From Pararge aegeria (Eukaryota > Arthropoda > Insecta > Lepidoptera > Nymphalidae), in NCBI RefSeq assembly GCF_905163445.1, contig NC_053202.1, forward strand, positions 8,990,001 to 9,054,000: 64,000 nt of DNA. Reading direction: 5' to 3'. Made by a program: the position numbers and the translations under genes. Below are positions 46,901 through 55,135 of the stretch, one piece after another. The first letter of the stretch is position 1; each line of letters starts with the position of its first letter. Under the pieces are notes generated by a model. It did not search any database. It saw only the letters and a program-made list of their open reading frames with translations, and was not told the origin of the DNA.

Positions 46901-49900
46901 CTAAAGTGGAGTGGTTTTTGATGCTCCAATAATAGTCGTGTACACGGTTTCTGTATGTACTTAATTCTGTGGTTTCTTTTTTGCATACTCTTTGTAAAGT
47001 GATATCACGAGCTTGTGCTCCAGCCGCTCTACATAAAACCACCCCAACGGTGGTTTTGTCTTTCTTAATTCTTTGTTAAAATTTATTAAAAAATTTGGAT
47101 ATTTTTTTTTGCGCCTATCTGCATAACTACTTGGTACCTATCTATTTCAACCAGTTAGATTTAAATTCCTAATTTGTAAGTGCGCTGTTGGCTTTAAAAG
47201 GTTGGGAACCCCTGCCCTATCCCACTTCTGATATTAACTTTAGCCTGTGTGCACAGAAAGGGCGAAAGCGGAGGCGGAAGCACGTCGCTCCCAATCCCTA
47301 TGGGCAGCCGCCGAAGCCCTACACGCCGCTACAAGAAGGAACTGTACAGAGACCAAACTGGACAACGAGATTAAGGCTCTGGAAACAGCTGGTACGTACT
47401 TCAGCATCATCGTTATCATCAACTGAGTGCTAAAAGCGAGATCTTCTATCTACTTTTCTTTTTTTTTATTCGTTAACACGTAAGCCCTCTACTGCAATCA
47501 CACCTGGTAGCGGGCTAACCTGTTAGGGAGTGTGGCAGTTATATTAGACCCATACTTATTGGTTTCTACGCCACATCGTACCGGAAGAACGCTAAGACGC
47601 ATAGCGACGCTAAGACGCATAGCGGCACGTCTTTGTCGTTAGGGTGTTAACAAGCCACGGCCAAAGCCTCCAACCAGGTCATACGGGACCAAAAAACGGA
47701 AATTATAATAACTTTTATATTTTTTTACAACTAAAATATCGTTTTCATTAAACGATAGTTTAGTCAGTCTCATCACTCAAAATAAGATTTTTGATGAGAC
47801 GATATAAGTCTCATCCAAAATCTTATTTTTTTTTCCAAAAAAACACATAAAAATAATCCAAAGAATAAAAGTTGTATACAAAAAGTCTATATAAAAAATC
47901 GACCTAGAAACGGCTATAATTTAGTGATATCAGCATATCGTCTAAATAAAGTACATACTTATTTTGTGGGGATGGGTATAGGCCTTTATAACATGATACC
48001 GAAGGTAATATTAGATCTACTTTAAAAAAAAAAAAAAAAGGTAGATCTAATATTACTAGGTAGAAGGTAATATTAGATCTACCTTTACCTAAGTGTAAAC
48101 ATGTATTAGAACACATTCAATTAATCGTGGTTACTAAACGATTGATGAATTCCTTAACGACATGGCTGCTTGGAAGCAGGCCGCTACGCTCTAATCTCTC
48201 ACAAGACAGAAAAATTAAAAAAAGATTGTGAAACTGTAAAATGATGTTCAAAAAGAGCAATCTGCTAACTTTCTTGCCTGCTCTTCTCAGTGGAATCTGT
48301 CTTCCGAACCGATGGTAGAGTCACTACAAACAGACTGACTTGTCTTTTCAAAAGTGCTTATAAAGTACATTAAAAATTCATGTATTTTAAGTACGTCTTT
48401 AAATATATGAATTTTTAATGTGTATTTGAATTTGGATGTTGAAAAAGAGCAATCTGCTGAGTTTCTCGCCGGCTTGTCTTTGTAGAATTGTACGGTTGTA
48501 GTGCCACTACAGACAGACCTACTTAACGTTACAAAATTGCTTATAAACCAGGCCTACTCGAAATGAATGAATATTGTTTTCAGGAAAAGACGACAAGTTA
48601 GTGCAAACCGTGCTAAAAGGTATCACTTCTGAGGTACGCGAGAAAGGCATAGTAACGGAGAAGACGCTAAGGGATAAATTTGATACGGTAATTCAAATAT
48701 GTTTTATATATGTAGACCTAATTGATCATTTTTGAAGTGTTCATACATTTAACATGTTATTCTTATGTTAGTGAGGGTGATAACTGCATTCGTTAACTTA
48801 AAACTAAAGCTAAACTAAGCTGGTCTGAACGGTGATGAACATGAATGTTTTTCATTGTCTGGGTGCTTATCTGTATATAATAAGTATTTATGTATATTAT
48901 TCTAAAAAATATTCATCAGTCATCTGAGTACCCATAACACAAGCTACGCTTATGGCGATGTGTGTATTGACCTAGTATATTTATTTATAGGTAAGGTGCC
49001 GTTAGGGTGGTAAACAGTGGCGTGCACAGGGTTTTTGCCCAAAGTAGGCATATGCCCATATCTAATATCTTCTATAAAGTGTTAGGGTAGGCATTGCTTT
49101 TGCGCATATATAAAATGCTGGTGGTAACTAGCCACAGCCGAAGTCTCCTACCAAACAAAGGCCACAACACGCAGAAAATCTTCTGAAATAATCGGAAATA
49201 TCTTTACGATGTGGGTGAATAATATTGTTTCAGCTGGAGAAATCAGCAGCAAAAGTGGCTTTGATCGGACGCGATGGTGCTACACTTCCCGTATACTTCC
49301 TATCGTGGCTTCAATCCAAACTGCTCTTCCAAAAGGTCTGTATAATTTAGGTACTTATACTTAGCGCGCTGAAATAGTTTGCACGTTTTGTTAAGGCAGC
49401 GTCGGCTACTTCAAAGACTCGGCAAGTGCTGTGCACAATAGTTTTCTTTTACCACAGGTGACTGCAATCTCACCTTTGGTAAATGTTGGTGCAGTAAATT
49501 GGACATTGAGCCCACACCTACGCGATTTGTACGCGATATCGTACCGGAACGCTGGATCGCTTAGCGACACGTCTTTGTCGGTAGGTTGGTGACTAGCCAC
49601 GTCCGAAGCCCACAAGACTAGACCAGAGAATATTCGGAAATAATTAGACTCCAATATCTCCCCTGCCAAGAATCAAACCCGGGACCTCCTATTCAAAACC
49701 TCAGCGCACATCGCTGCGCTATCAACTACTTTTAAAAAAAAAAAATATTTTTGAGTGGCGTGCACTTCATACATGCACAAAAACACTGAATTTTTTTGTG
49801 ATGAATATGAATGTTTTTCAGTGTCTGTGCGTTTATTTTTATATTATAAGCATTTATGTATATTATGCATAGAAATATTCACCAGTCATCTTAGTACCCA

Positions 49901-51851
49901 TAACACAAGCTACGCTTACTTTGGGATTAGATGACAATTTGTGTATTTTCATAGTATATTTATATACTATTTATATTTATAAAATGTGTTACAGTTCGCG
50001 GAAATCCCCAAGGATGAGCTTGACAACCTGCCGATAGACTTCTCCAAGTTGGACACTTTTGATATTATTCAACGAGCTAGGTAAGGAACTCACTAAACCG
50101 TTTGATTGGATCTTACTTATAAAATAAGAAAAAATAATAGTTAGCTTAATCTAATTATTTCTTATCAAACGAAATCTGATATAAGTCAAATCCTAAACTG
50201 GATTTCCCGAAATATCGAAATACAAACAAATAATGCACCATCATTTGCTGTTAAAACTATGGCATAGAATATATAAGCACAGATATTGCTCCTTTCATCT
50301 TGACAAATTCCGGCATGAATGTCTACAAAAGTGGAGTAATACGTGCATTCTAAATCACACCTTATCGCTTTATGCACTAGTTCGCTATTCCTCAGTTATT
50401 AAAATACCTAATTGACATTGTAGGCATAGGCGAGTGACAAATATGCCTGGTTTTAATAATAGGGCTGGTCTTATAATATTAACAATCTATTCTTGTCAAT
50501 CATCACCATCATAATACCAACCCATTACCGGCCCATTCCAGGGCACGAGTCTCCTCCCACAATGAGAAGGGGTTAGTCCACCACGCTGGCCCAGTTTGTA
50601 TTGGTGGACTCCACGCACCTGTGAGAACATTATGGAGAACTCGCAGTTGTGCAGGCTTCCTCATGATGTTTCCCTTCACTGTTGAAGCAAGTTATATTTG
50701 AATTGCTTCAAAAGTTAAAAGCACATAACTTAGAAACGTTAGAGGTGTGTGCCGGGATTCGAACTCACTCCCCTTAGAGTTAAGTCGAAGTCCTACCCAC
50801 TGGACTTTTATTTTATCAATAAGAGACTACAACTAGGCACTTATGTCCAGCAGAGGACGTCCTTTGGTGAAGATGATGATAATGTTGAAGTTTTAAAAAT
50901 ATTAAATCCACAAGAATAAAAAAATTACCTAACTCTTACATTTCAAGGGGACTAATCTATGACAAATCTTGTTAAAATTTAAGATTGGCTGGACCAAAAT
51001 TTTTTTTTTTATTTAAGTACTCACTTCACAATCCCGATAACATTATTATATATAGTTTTAATATTAGTTATTTTACCATATAGTATTTGATTTTATTTTA
51101 TATATGTACTGTTTTTGTAATTTTTGTAATTATTAATATGTATGTATATTCTTAGAGTTTTGCGCACCGCTATAAGGATTCATATGTGAGCCAATTTCTC
51201 ATAATGGTTGCCTGGAAGAAATCACTATAAGTGATAAGGCCGCCTTTGTTACACAAATTTAATTGTACCTTTGTTGTTTTTGTCCCTTTTATTTTTTTTT
51301 TCTTGTGTGCAATAAAGTATTTTTGATTGATTGATTACAATCTATTCACTTTAAATTGTCTCCTATATGCTTTTTATATTATGATGGACAATCATACTGA
51401 AAGGACTGTAAAATAACACTTGTTAAAGTTACAAATTTCACTGAGATTTCACTTTACTCCGGTTTTTCTTACTTGTCTTATAATACCACTTTTTGTTTTA
51501 AAAATATATACAAGAGATTTTTGTTTTTATTATTTTCCTAACAATTTAAAAAATAAACTTTACTCTGAAAGTAACAAAAAAAATTGTTAACAGTTATTAG
51601 GCAGGTACAAAAAAACGGACTATAGTTTAAATTTCATTTTTTTTAACGTAAGTTTTATTTTCGTTGCTTATAGATACCACATGGACCACGGCAACTTATC
51701 AACAGCTTTACGTTACGTGAACCTCCTTCAAGGCGCACCCAGGGCTGTAGCAAAACCTTGGTCGGATGCAGCTCGGCGCCATCTTGAAATTAAACAGGCC
51801 GCCGAAGCCGTAATGGCGCACGCTTCCGTCTCCGGTCTATTGTACCTCTAG
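33462..51851 (+). CDS. Mic60: MICOS complex subunit Mic60 (mitofilin)
   Basis: Inner-membrane core subunit of MICOS, which shapes cristae junctions and contacts the outer membrane. There are 19 coding exons: 33462-33506, 34403-34581, 34910-35066, 35290-35380, 35697-35738, 36361-36432, 37329-37498, 38580-38706, 40735-40898, 41405-41530, 42215-42287, 43288-43376, 44514-44624, 45745-45862, 47257-47391, 48584-48687, 49234-49335, 49995-50080, 51674-51851. They total 2169 nt and 722 residues, close to fly and human mitofilin. The N-terminus (MYRFTNHLTN...) is a presequence. One membrane segment lies at about 56-74 (LFWGTVGATVLTGAAVVYA). Then come a Pro/Lys-rich linker, a long coiled coil (about 260-560) and the conserved C-terminal mitofilin domain, including YHMDHGNLSTALRYVNLLQG in the last exon. 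The 15-codon first exon was chosen because it supplies ATG, a presequence and a matching phase-0 donor; it is the least certain exon. Confidence 0.93.
33507..34402. other. Mic60 intron 1
   Basis: 896 bp with no clear element. Some GC-richer, possibly repetitive sequence at 34070-34330. Confidence 0.5.
35697..35738 (+). other. Mic60: 42-nt Mic60 exon, frame-neutral
   Basis: Encodes LDNNPYQDKPKKR plus split codons, with a good acceptor (CATGCAG) and a weak donor (GTATTG). It and the next exon (36361-36432, 72 nt) both begin and end in phase 1, so either can be skipped without a frame change. They form the variable linker after the membrane segment. Confidence 0.7.
36556..36650 (+). mobile_element. 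SINE fragment, family A
   Basis: GTCCACCAATCCGCACTGGG and AGCGTGGTGGACTATGGCC match the 3' half of the family. It lies in a Mic60 intron. A reversed tail repeat (GCGGCCTTATCACT) follows at 36735. Confidence 0.65.
37499..38579. other. Mic60 intron 7
   Basis: Holds a short RTE 3' tail (CTACAAAAGACCTATGTCC..., 37790-37870, ending in GTGATG repeats) and otherwise unassigned sequence. Confidence 0.5.
39086..39381. mobile_element. MITE, CACAGAATTAA family, 296 bp
   Basis: Ends CACAGAGTTAAGAACGTAGG / CTGTATGTTCCTAACTCTGTG form imperfect terminal inverted repeats. The inside matches copies at 9300, 46675, 53530 and 63800. It adjoins the RTE fragment starting at 39384. Confidence 0.75.
39384..40118 (+). 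pseudogene. RTE-type LINE fragment, reverse transcriptase C-terminus
   Basis: Three frames in order read INRSKTKVMIVDR, ASETWTLRESEKKKIDVLEMWC and a long end with LTFFGHVSRRD, GRSPMRWADQIKAAV and EEWRLIVKRA. A frameshift near 39550 and a TGG-to-TAG type stop at 39733 break it. Upstream catalytic motifs are absent. Confidence 0.82.
40119..40259. mobile_element. hAT-type MITE, 141 bp, perfect 8-bp target duplication
   Basis: Ends CAGTGGCGTGCACTT / AAGTGCACGCCACTG are perfect inverted repeats. The flanks are CTTCGTAG at 40111-40118 and 40260-40267. It inserted into the tail of the RTE fragment. Confidence 0.88.
40287..40667 (+). mobile_element. SINE, family A, with internal duplication
   Basis: Has TAGCCCAGTTG (A-box region) and GCGCCTCTAAG, then GATATTTAAACGATTGAATA twice (40395 and 40423), then the standard body to GATGAT. 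It ends about 68 nt before the Mic60 exon at 40735. The B box is decayed. Confidence 0.7.
41740..41800 (-). repeat. Dispersed 3' tail repeat (GGAAGAGATCGCT family)
   Basis: GGCGGCCTTATCGC and GCGATCTCTTCCAGGCAACC, the reverse of the copy at 15838. It lies in a Mic60 intron. Confidence 0.6.
42385..42535 (-). mobile_element. tRNA-derived SINE head, family B
   Basis: Minus strand: GAGAGCCGTAGCTTAATTGG, then GCGCTCAGGCCGCGATTGCC and GCAGGTTCAAATATTGTCGG. The body continues with TATACATTTTAAATT. A closely similar copy lies at 46225-46380 with an intact B box (GGTTCAAATCC). Confidence 0.72.
42690..43200 (+). repeat. Dispersed repeat, two copies, one uninterrupted
   Basis: 42690-42780 and 42955-43145 share GGAGACAATTAT and CTTCTCCCACAGCTTTAT. 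The second runs without a break through AATATATGTATTAATGAACG, the position where the related copy at 772-1445 holds a Helitron. Confidence 0.75.
43440..43560 (+). mobile_element. SINE fragment, family D-like head
   Basis: TCCCTAGCGCATTGGTGGGAG and GGTTTGGAATTTCATAATTT resemble the head and first body part of the copy at 8430. The B box is decayed. Confidence 0.45.
43855..43930. repeat. (GT)n microsatellite
   Basis: About 70 bp of GT repeats with a few interruptions, in a Mic60 intron. Confidence 0.95.
44020..44105 (+). mobile_element. SINE 3' fragment, family D
   Basis: GGTTAGCCCGC..CATCTTAGACTG and GTGAGATTGCAGTCAAGGGC, then an A-rich end. Confidence 0.6.
44243..44480 (-). mobile_element. 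SINE, family A, body
   Basis: Reverse copy: CATCATCAAATCAACCCATTAC, GTAGTCCACCACGCTGGCCC, GAACATTATGGCGAACTCTC, CGATGTTTTCCTTCACCG. It ends about 35 nt before the Mic60 exon at 44514. Confidence 0.72.
44764..44945 (+). mobile_element. SINE, family C, without head
   Basis: GTTTTTCAGTGTCTGGGTGTT, ACACAAGCTACGCTTACTTTG, GATGGCGGTGTGTGTATTG, then TATTTATTTATT. It lies in a Mic60 intron. Confidence 0.7.
44985..45298 (+). mobile_element. Helitron-like fragment ending CTAG
   Basis: GAACGGCTAGACCGATTTTC near the start and CGCGGGGCCAGCTAG at the end (45284-45298) are typical of the family. The 5' TC end is not found. A reverse-oriented relative begins with CTAG at 45565. Confidence 0.5.
45318..45740. 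repeat. MITE fragment, AT repeats and Helitron remnant
   Basis: 45318-45470 is a reverse copy of 46600-46760 (CACAGAATTAA family plus flank). 45475-45563 is an AT-rich run. 45565-45735 starts CTAGCGGGCCCCAGCGCC and has ATTCAAATCGGTCCAGCCGT, a Helitron-family remnant. The Mic60 exon at 45745 follows directly. Confidence 0.55.
46225..46380 (-). mobile_element. tRNA-derived SINE, family B
   Basis: Minus strand: GAGAGCCGTAGCTTAGTTGG (A-box region), GCAGGTTCAAATCCTGTCGG (B box), then a body with ATGCATTTTAAATTTATAAA. It resembles a tRNA but has no proper cloverleaf. Confidence 0.72.
46675..46971. mobile_element. MITE, CACAGAATTAA family
   Basis: Ends CATAGATTTAAGAATATACAG / CTGTATGTACTTAATTCTGTG. 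The inside has GCCAGAAACAATAGAAACAC and GTGTACACGGTTTCTG. It lies in a Mic60 intron. Confidence 0.7.
47475..47690 (-). mobile_element. SINE, family D, with small internal duplication
   Basis: GCGGGCTAACCTGTTAGGG, CGCCACATCGTACCGG, GGCACGTCTTTGTCGTTAGG. GCTAAGACGCATAGCG occurs twice in tandem near 47590-47620. Confidence 0.7.
47757..48085. repeat. Cluster of inverted and direct repeats
   Basis: A 22-bp inverted repeat with one mismatch (AAAATAAGATTTT.GATGAGAC) spans about 47778-47829. GTAATATTAGATCTAC occurs at 48005-48020, inverted at 48041-48056 after an A run, and direct again at 48067-48082. Confidence 0.85.
48240..48583. repeat. Dispersed repeat related to 16460-16640
   Basis: AAAAGAGCAATCTGCTGAGTT and CTCGCCGGCTTGTCTT occur, with a duplicate block at 48250 and 48440. 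It ends at the Mic60 exon 48584. Confidence 0.5.
48825..49130. mobile_element. SINE family C (+) followed by a hAT-type fragment
   Basis: 48830-48990 has GTTTTTCATTGTCTGGGTGC and CACAAGCTACGCTTATGGCG. 49016-49120 begins CAGTGGCGTGCACAGGG and has GGCATTGCTTTTGCGCATAT, related to the element at 40119, with its right end lost. Confidence 0.6.
49440..49735 (-). mobile_element. tRNA-derived SINE, family D, near full length
   Basis: Minus strand head: TAGCGCAGCGATGTGCGCTG and GGTCCCGGGTTTGATTCTTGG (B-box region), body GGGCTTCGGACGTGGCTAG, GACAAAGACGTGTCGC, end GTGAGATTGCAGTCACC. It lies in the Mic60 intron before exon 49995. Confidence 0.73.
49790..49965 (+). mobile_element. SINE, family C, next to a Mic60 acceptor
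   Basis: GTTTTTCAGTGTCTGTGCGTT and ACACAAGCTACGCTTACTTTG, then GTATTTTCATAGTATATTT. It ends about 30 nt before exon 49995. Confidence 0.7.
50503..50803 (-). mobile_element. SINE, family A, near full length
   Basis: Reverse copy: ACCAACCCATTACCGGCCC, GTCCACCACGCTGGCCCAG, GAACATTATGGAGAACTCGC, GGGATTCGAACTCACTCCCC (B box reversed). A short RTE tail (CACTTATGTCCAGCAGAGG, 50830-50880) follows. Confidence 0.75.
51190..51340 (+). repeat. Dispersed 3' tail repeat (GGAAGAGATCGCT family)
   Basis: GGTTGCCTGGAAGAAATCAC, GTGATAAGGCCGCCTTTG, TGTGCAATAAAGTATTTTTG and (TGAT)n. Confidence 0.6.
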
Positions 51852-52460
51852 TCTGACAATTCCGGAAATTGGAATCGGGTATTTATTTAAGAAACTTCAA
51901 AAGACGTGAGTGTAATAATTTATCGCTTATTTATTTTTGAACGGAAATGGCAGATGGAGTTTAAATTAAAAAAGAGTAAACGTTCACTGGAACATCCAAA
52001 ATTGTTGTTTTAATTCACCGTAAAACCTAGACCGTATTTATAAACTGTGTATTTTAAAGGATAAATCAGCCTGGAAGTTGTCAGACGCCATCTTGGATTT
52101 TCCTAACGCTGGGCCTTATTAATACGTTTTCGGACTATTGTACTTATAGTTAAACAATTTCGGAAATCGGGTATTTATTAAGTTGATGTTGAGGTGGTTT
52201 TCTTTAAAGGAATGGAATCCGGATGATGGAATTCAATTAAAAAGGGTAAAAGTTTTCTGGAATTACTAAAATCGTTGTTCTAGTTCACGAAGTCATAATA
52301 TAGAAGTCCGATTTAAGGGAAATATGTCAACGAATAATTCATGCACCATCTCGTACTTACGACATTTGAGAATCGGAGCTAGAGTGTTATTCCTATCTAT
52401 ATACCTCTGGCTATTCCGGAGATCGAAATGTAAAAAAGTTTTTATTTTCGAAATCTAAAA
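51852..52460. repeat. Mic60 3' UTR with decayed tandem copies of the last exon end
   Basis: The exon end from CGCCATCTTG (51777) to TTCCGGAAAT (51861) and the following UTR recur in order at 52086-52290 (CGCCATCTTG, GGACTATTGTAC, TTTCGGAAATCGGGTATTTA) and, more decayed, at about 52390-52490 (TATACCTCTGGCTATTCCGG). The period is about 250-310 bp. The copies have no open frame. Confidence 0.75.
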
Positions 52461-53529
52461 ACTGCTGTTCTGTAGTTGAAAAACAGCAGGAATTATAGGA
52501 AGTAAAAATATAGTCTTACCTTAATGATATATGTCTTTTTAAGTGGGAAGATTCAAATAACAACTTATATATTTTCGTTAGAAAATAACAGTTTGGTTCG
52601 GTTTAAAAACAAATAACGGGTTAAAAAACAGAAGGGTTTTTGAATTGAACTTTATTTATTATATATTATTGACATATACATAGACAAACTGAAATAATAT
52701 TGTTACTATTACACAGAAAAAGTTGTATTTATTTCATATTATAAATTATGTTCAACAAGTTGAACCGTATAATTAATTATTATGGAATACTTAAAACTGA
52801 TACACATTGTGTTGTAAACTAAGTACCTTAAATGTTACCTAGATTCAAATTAAGTTTTCTGCGACACAATCGCATTTATTTAATTGAAACTGAAAACATA
52901 TGTAACTACCCACATTAAATGAAAATGTTTGTAATAAATGCTCTGGTACTGGGCCATTTAGTAAGCTGTGTAAATATAAAAAAAATGTAACTAATTTAAA
53001 ATTAGAGAATGATATTTAAGTCATTTTTTTGTTTCATTTTACACAACCTCTATTGTTAAGTTTTATTTCATATTTAATCCCATGTTTTCCAATCAAATAC
53101 ATTTCACATTCCATAAGTGCTTGTGAAGGAGAAATAATAGCCTGCTTAAAATAAAAGGCCAGATATTATACATAGTAAATAAATAAGGAAAGAGCATATA
53201 TAGAAAAAATATGAGTTTTTTATATATAGTACATGAATATGTACATATAAATACTATATATATATACATATATAGTAAACTTTGTGGTTTTTTTACAAAT
53301 AATGTGTGAGAACGGTTTGTTTTCCTGGAACAAAAAGTTTAAAAGAAGAACAATATTTATTGTTACACTTTGGCATATAGTTTGAATTCATATTATTATT
53401 ACTAAGTATTCCTAAATATCAATTATTTTTACCTATATCTTTTTTTTGTTTTTTTTTCTAATTTTTTGCTCTTCCCCTAAATCTAACAATAATCTAATAA
53501 TGCAAATTATAAGATATTAATTAGGTAAG
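52460..53529. other. Downstream of Mic60, no gene recognised
   Basis: AT-rich. The first canonical AATAAA after the Mic60 stop that I find is at 52933-52938, so the Mic60 3' UTR may extend to here. Confidence 0.4.
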
Positions 53530-53792
53530 CACAGAATTAAGAACGTACAGAACCCTCATTCGGCCATTATTGCATGCATTGTGTCCAAAAACAGTGGAAA
53601 TGCACTGCGCAAGTCTCACTTTACATCAGCAGAATGTTGCTAGCTAACAAACTTTTCCTCTTTTCACCATTTTATACTTAATCATTACTACCAACTGTTA
53701 AATGGAATGCAAGGACTAACTGCCTACTAAAGTGGAGCTGATGCTTCAAGATTAGTTGTGTACATGTTTTCTGTATGTTCATAATTCTATTG
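53530..53792. mobile_element. MITE, CACAGAATTAA family, best-preserved copy
   Basis: Ends CACAGAATTAAGAACGTACAG / CTGTATGTTCATAATTCTATTG, 263 bp. The inside has CATTGTGTCCAAAAACAGTGG and GCTAGCTAACAAACTTTTCC. No coding capacity. Confidence 0.78.
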
Positions 53793-54164
53793 CCTACAAC
53801 TACCTACTTATTTTTTTTAGGTTTTTTCTCATTTTATTTGAACTACCGTTAAATCTAACTAAATTAATAATACTCCTAAACTACATTATGTATATTTGCG
53901 TTTACCCTTTACCTTACGGTGGTTTCGAAGATGCTTTAGATTTTATTTACTTTTATTTTAGTTACAGTAATGCTAATATTTTTTTGTCTTTTTTAAATTT
54001 ATACACGGTTACATAAGAAATACCAGAAAGCTCTCAGTTGTTCCTATGATTAATATCAACTTTTGATCTGCGGCTTTTAAAAATTATTAATTCATTTAAA
54101 TACAAAATTAAAAATTATGTCAATTCTGCAAAGACATTGCACTGTGAAACCAAATACATATGAA

Positions 54165-54507
54165 TCGACGTCACGAAGTCGGGTCAGTGACCGTACGATA
54201 GAGTGGTTCGCGCGCTTATTGGGAGGTCCCCGACTTCTAACGTCAACCGGACGTGGGCTCGCACCACGTTCTCGGAAGCGTGCGGATTAATCACCGTCCG
54301 TAACCCTTTCACTCCAATCGTCGCCTGAGCCGAGGTTCGGCCTCACATGAGGCGCCCTCAGGCCGACGATCCCTTCGCTTCTTCGAGCCCTAGGGTTCAA
54401 ACTCTTCCTGGCAGAGCCCCATTCCGAGGATCGCCAACAAGCCCGCGTTACGCTGTTAAAATCATTAGGGTTAATCAGCTACACACAATCCGAAAAAAAA
54501 AAAAAAA
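54165..54507 (+). mobile_element. GC-rich retroposon fragment with poly-A tail
   Basis: Base composition changes sharply to GC-rich at about 54165 and ends in an A run at 54494-54507. This fits the truncated 3' end of a LINE. I do not recognise the family; the frames are closed apart from a short one. Confidence 0.5.
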
Positions 54508-54510
54508 GCG

Positions 54511-54838
54511 CTTATGGAGGGTAGAGGTAAGGAGGATCATCTGTGTATATGAAAAAGTGTCGTCAAAATGGATTAAATTAGGATGGCGCCACATTTGCAT
54601 CAAGGTAACTCTTAAAAGAAGCGCCAAATATAAATATTGTTAGAGTAGGCTTGAAAAATAAACAAGGAAGTAAGGTTATATTTACCACAAGATTTTGTAC
54701 AACGTAAGTTGTTGAAATTCTCAATAACTAACTACTTTAGTCGATAATGACATTAAATTTTTTTACTCGGCATACTTCAATTCATCTACGATTGCTACAT
54801 TCATCCCATACCCTGTGCATCCACCAGCGCCATTGTAT
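54511..54838 (-). mobile_element. Truncated MITE, TATGGAGGGTAGAGG family
   Basis: One terminal repeat (TTATGGAGGGTAGAGGTAAG) starts at about 54511. The inside matches 62440-62764 in reverse (GGATGGCGCCACATTTGCAT, TTAAAAGAAGCGCCAAATAT). The far end, after CCCTGTGCATCCACCAGCGCC, is missing. Confidence 0.8.
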
Positions 54839-55135
54839 GTGAAATATTGTATTATTATAATATTTAGTTTTCACAGATTATTAAGTTATAAAAAAAGTTC
54901 TAGAACAAAAATTGTTGACAACAGTAACAGGCCGAGAGCCTTTTGGTATTTTTTATTTAATTCGGTATAGTTAATATTATTTTTTGCACTACGCCTAGAT
55001 GTAACTGTAATCTAATCATACTAATTATTATTAACTAGGTATTTTTTTTTGTTTTTTTTAATTTTTTCCAAATTAATATTACAAACATTTTTTCGTCGAT
55101 TATGAATATGTCTGGAGTCGCATAAAATAAGGTCA

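Noticed and set aside
54347..54643. 98-codon ORF
   Set aside because: It runs from a GC-rich retroposon fragment through its poly-A tail into a MITE; there is no conserved protein.
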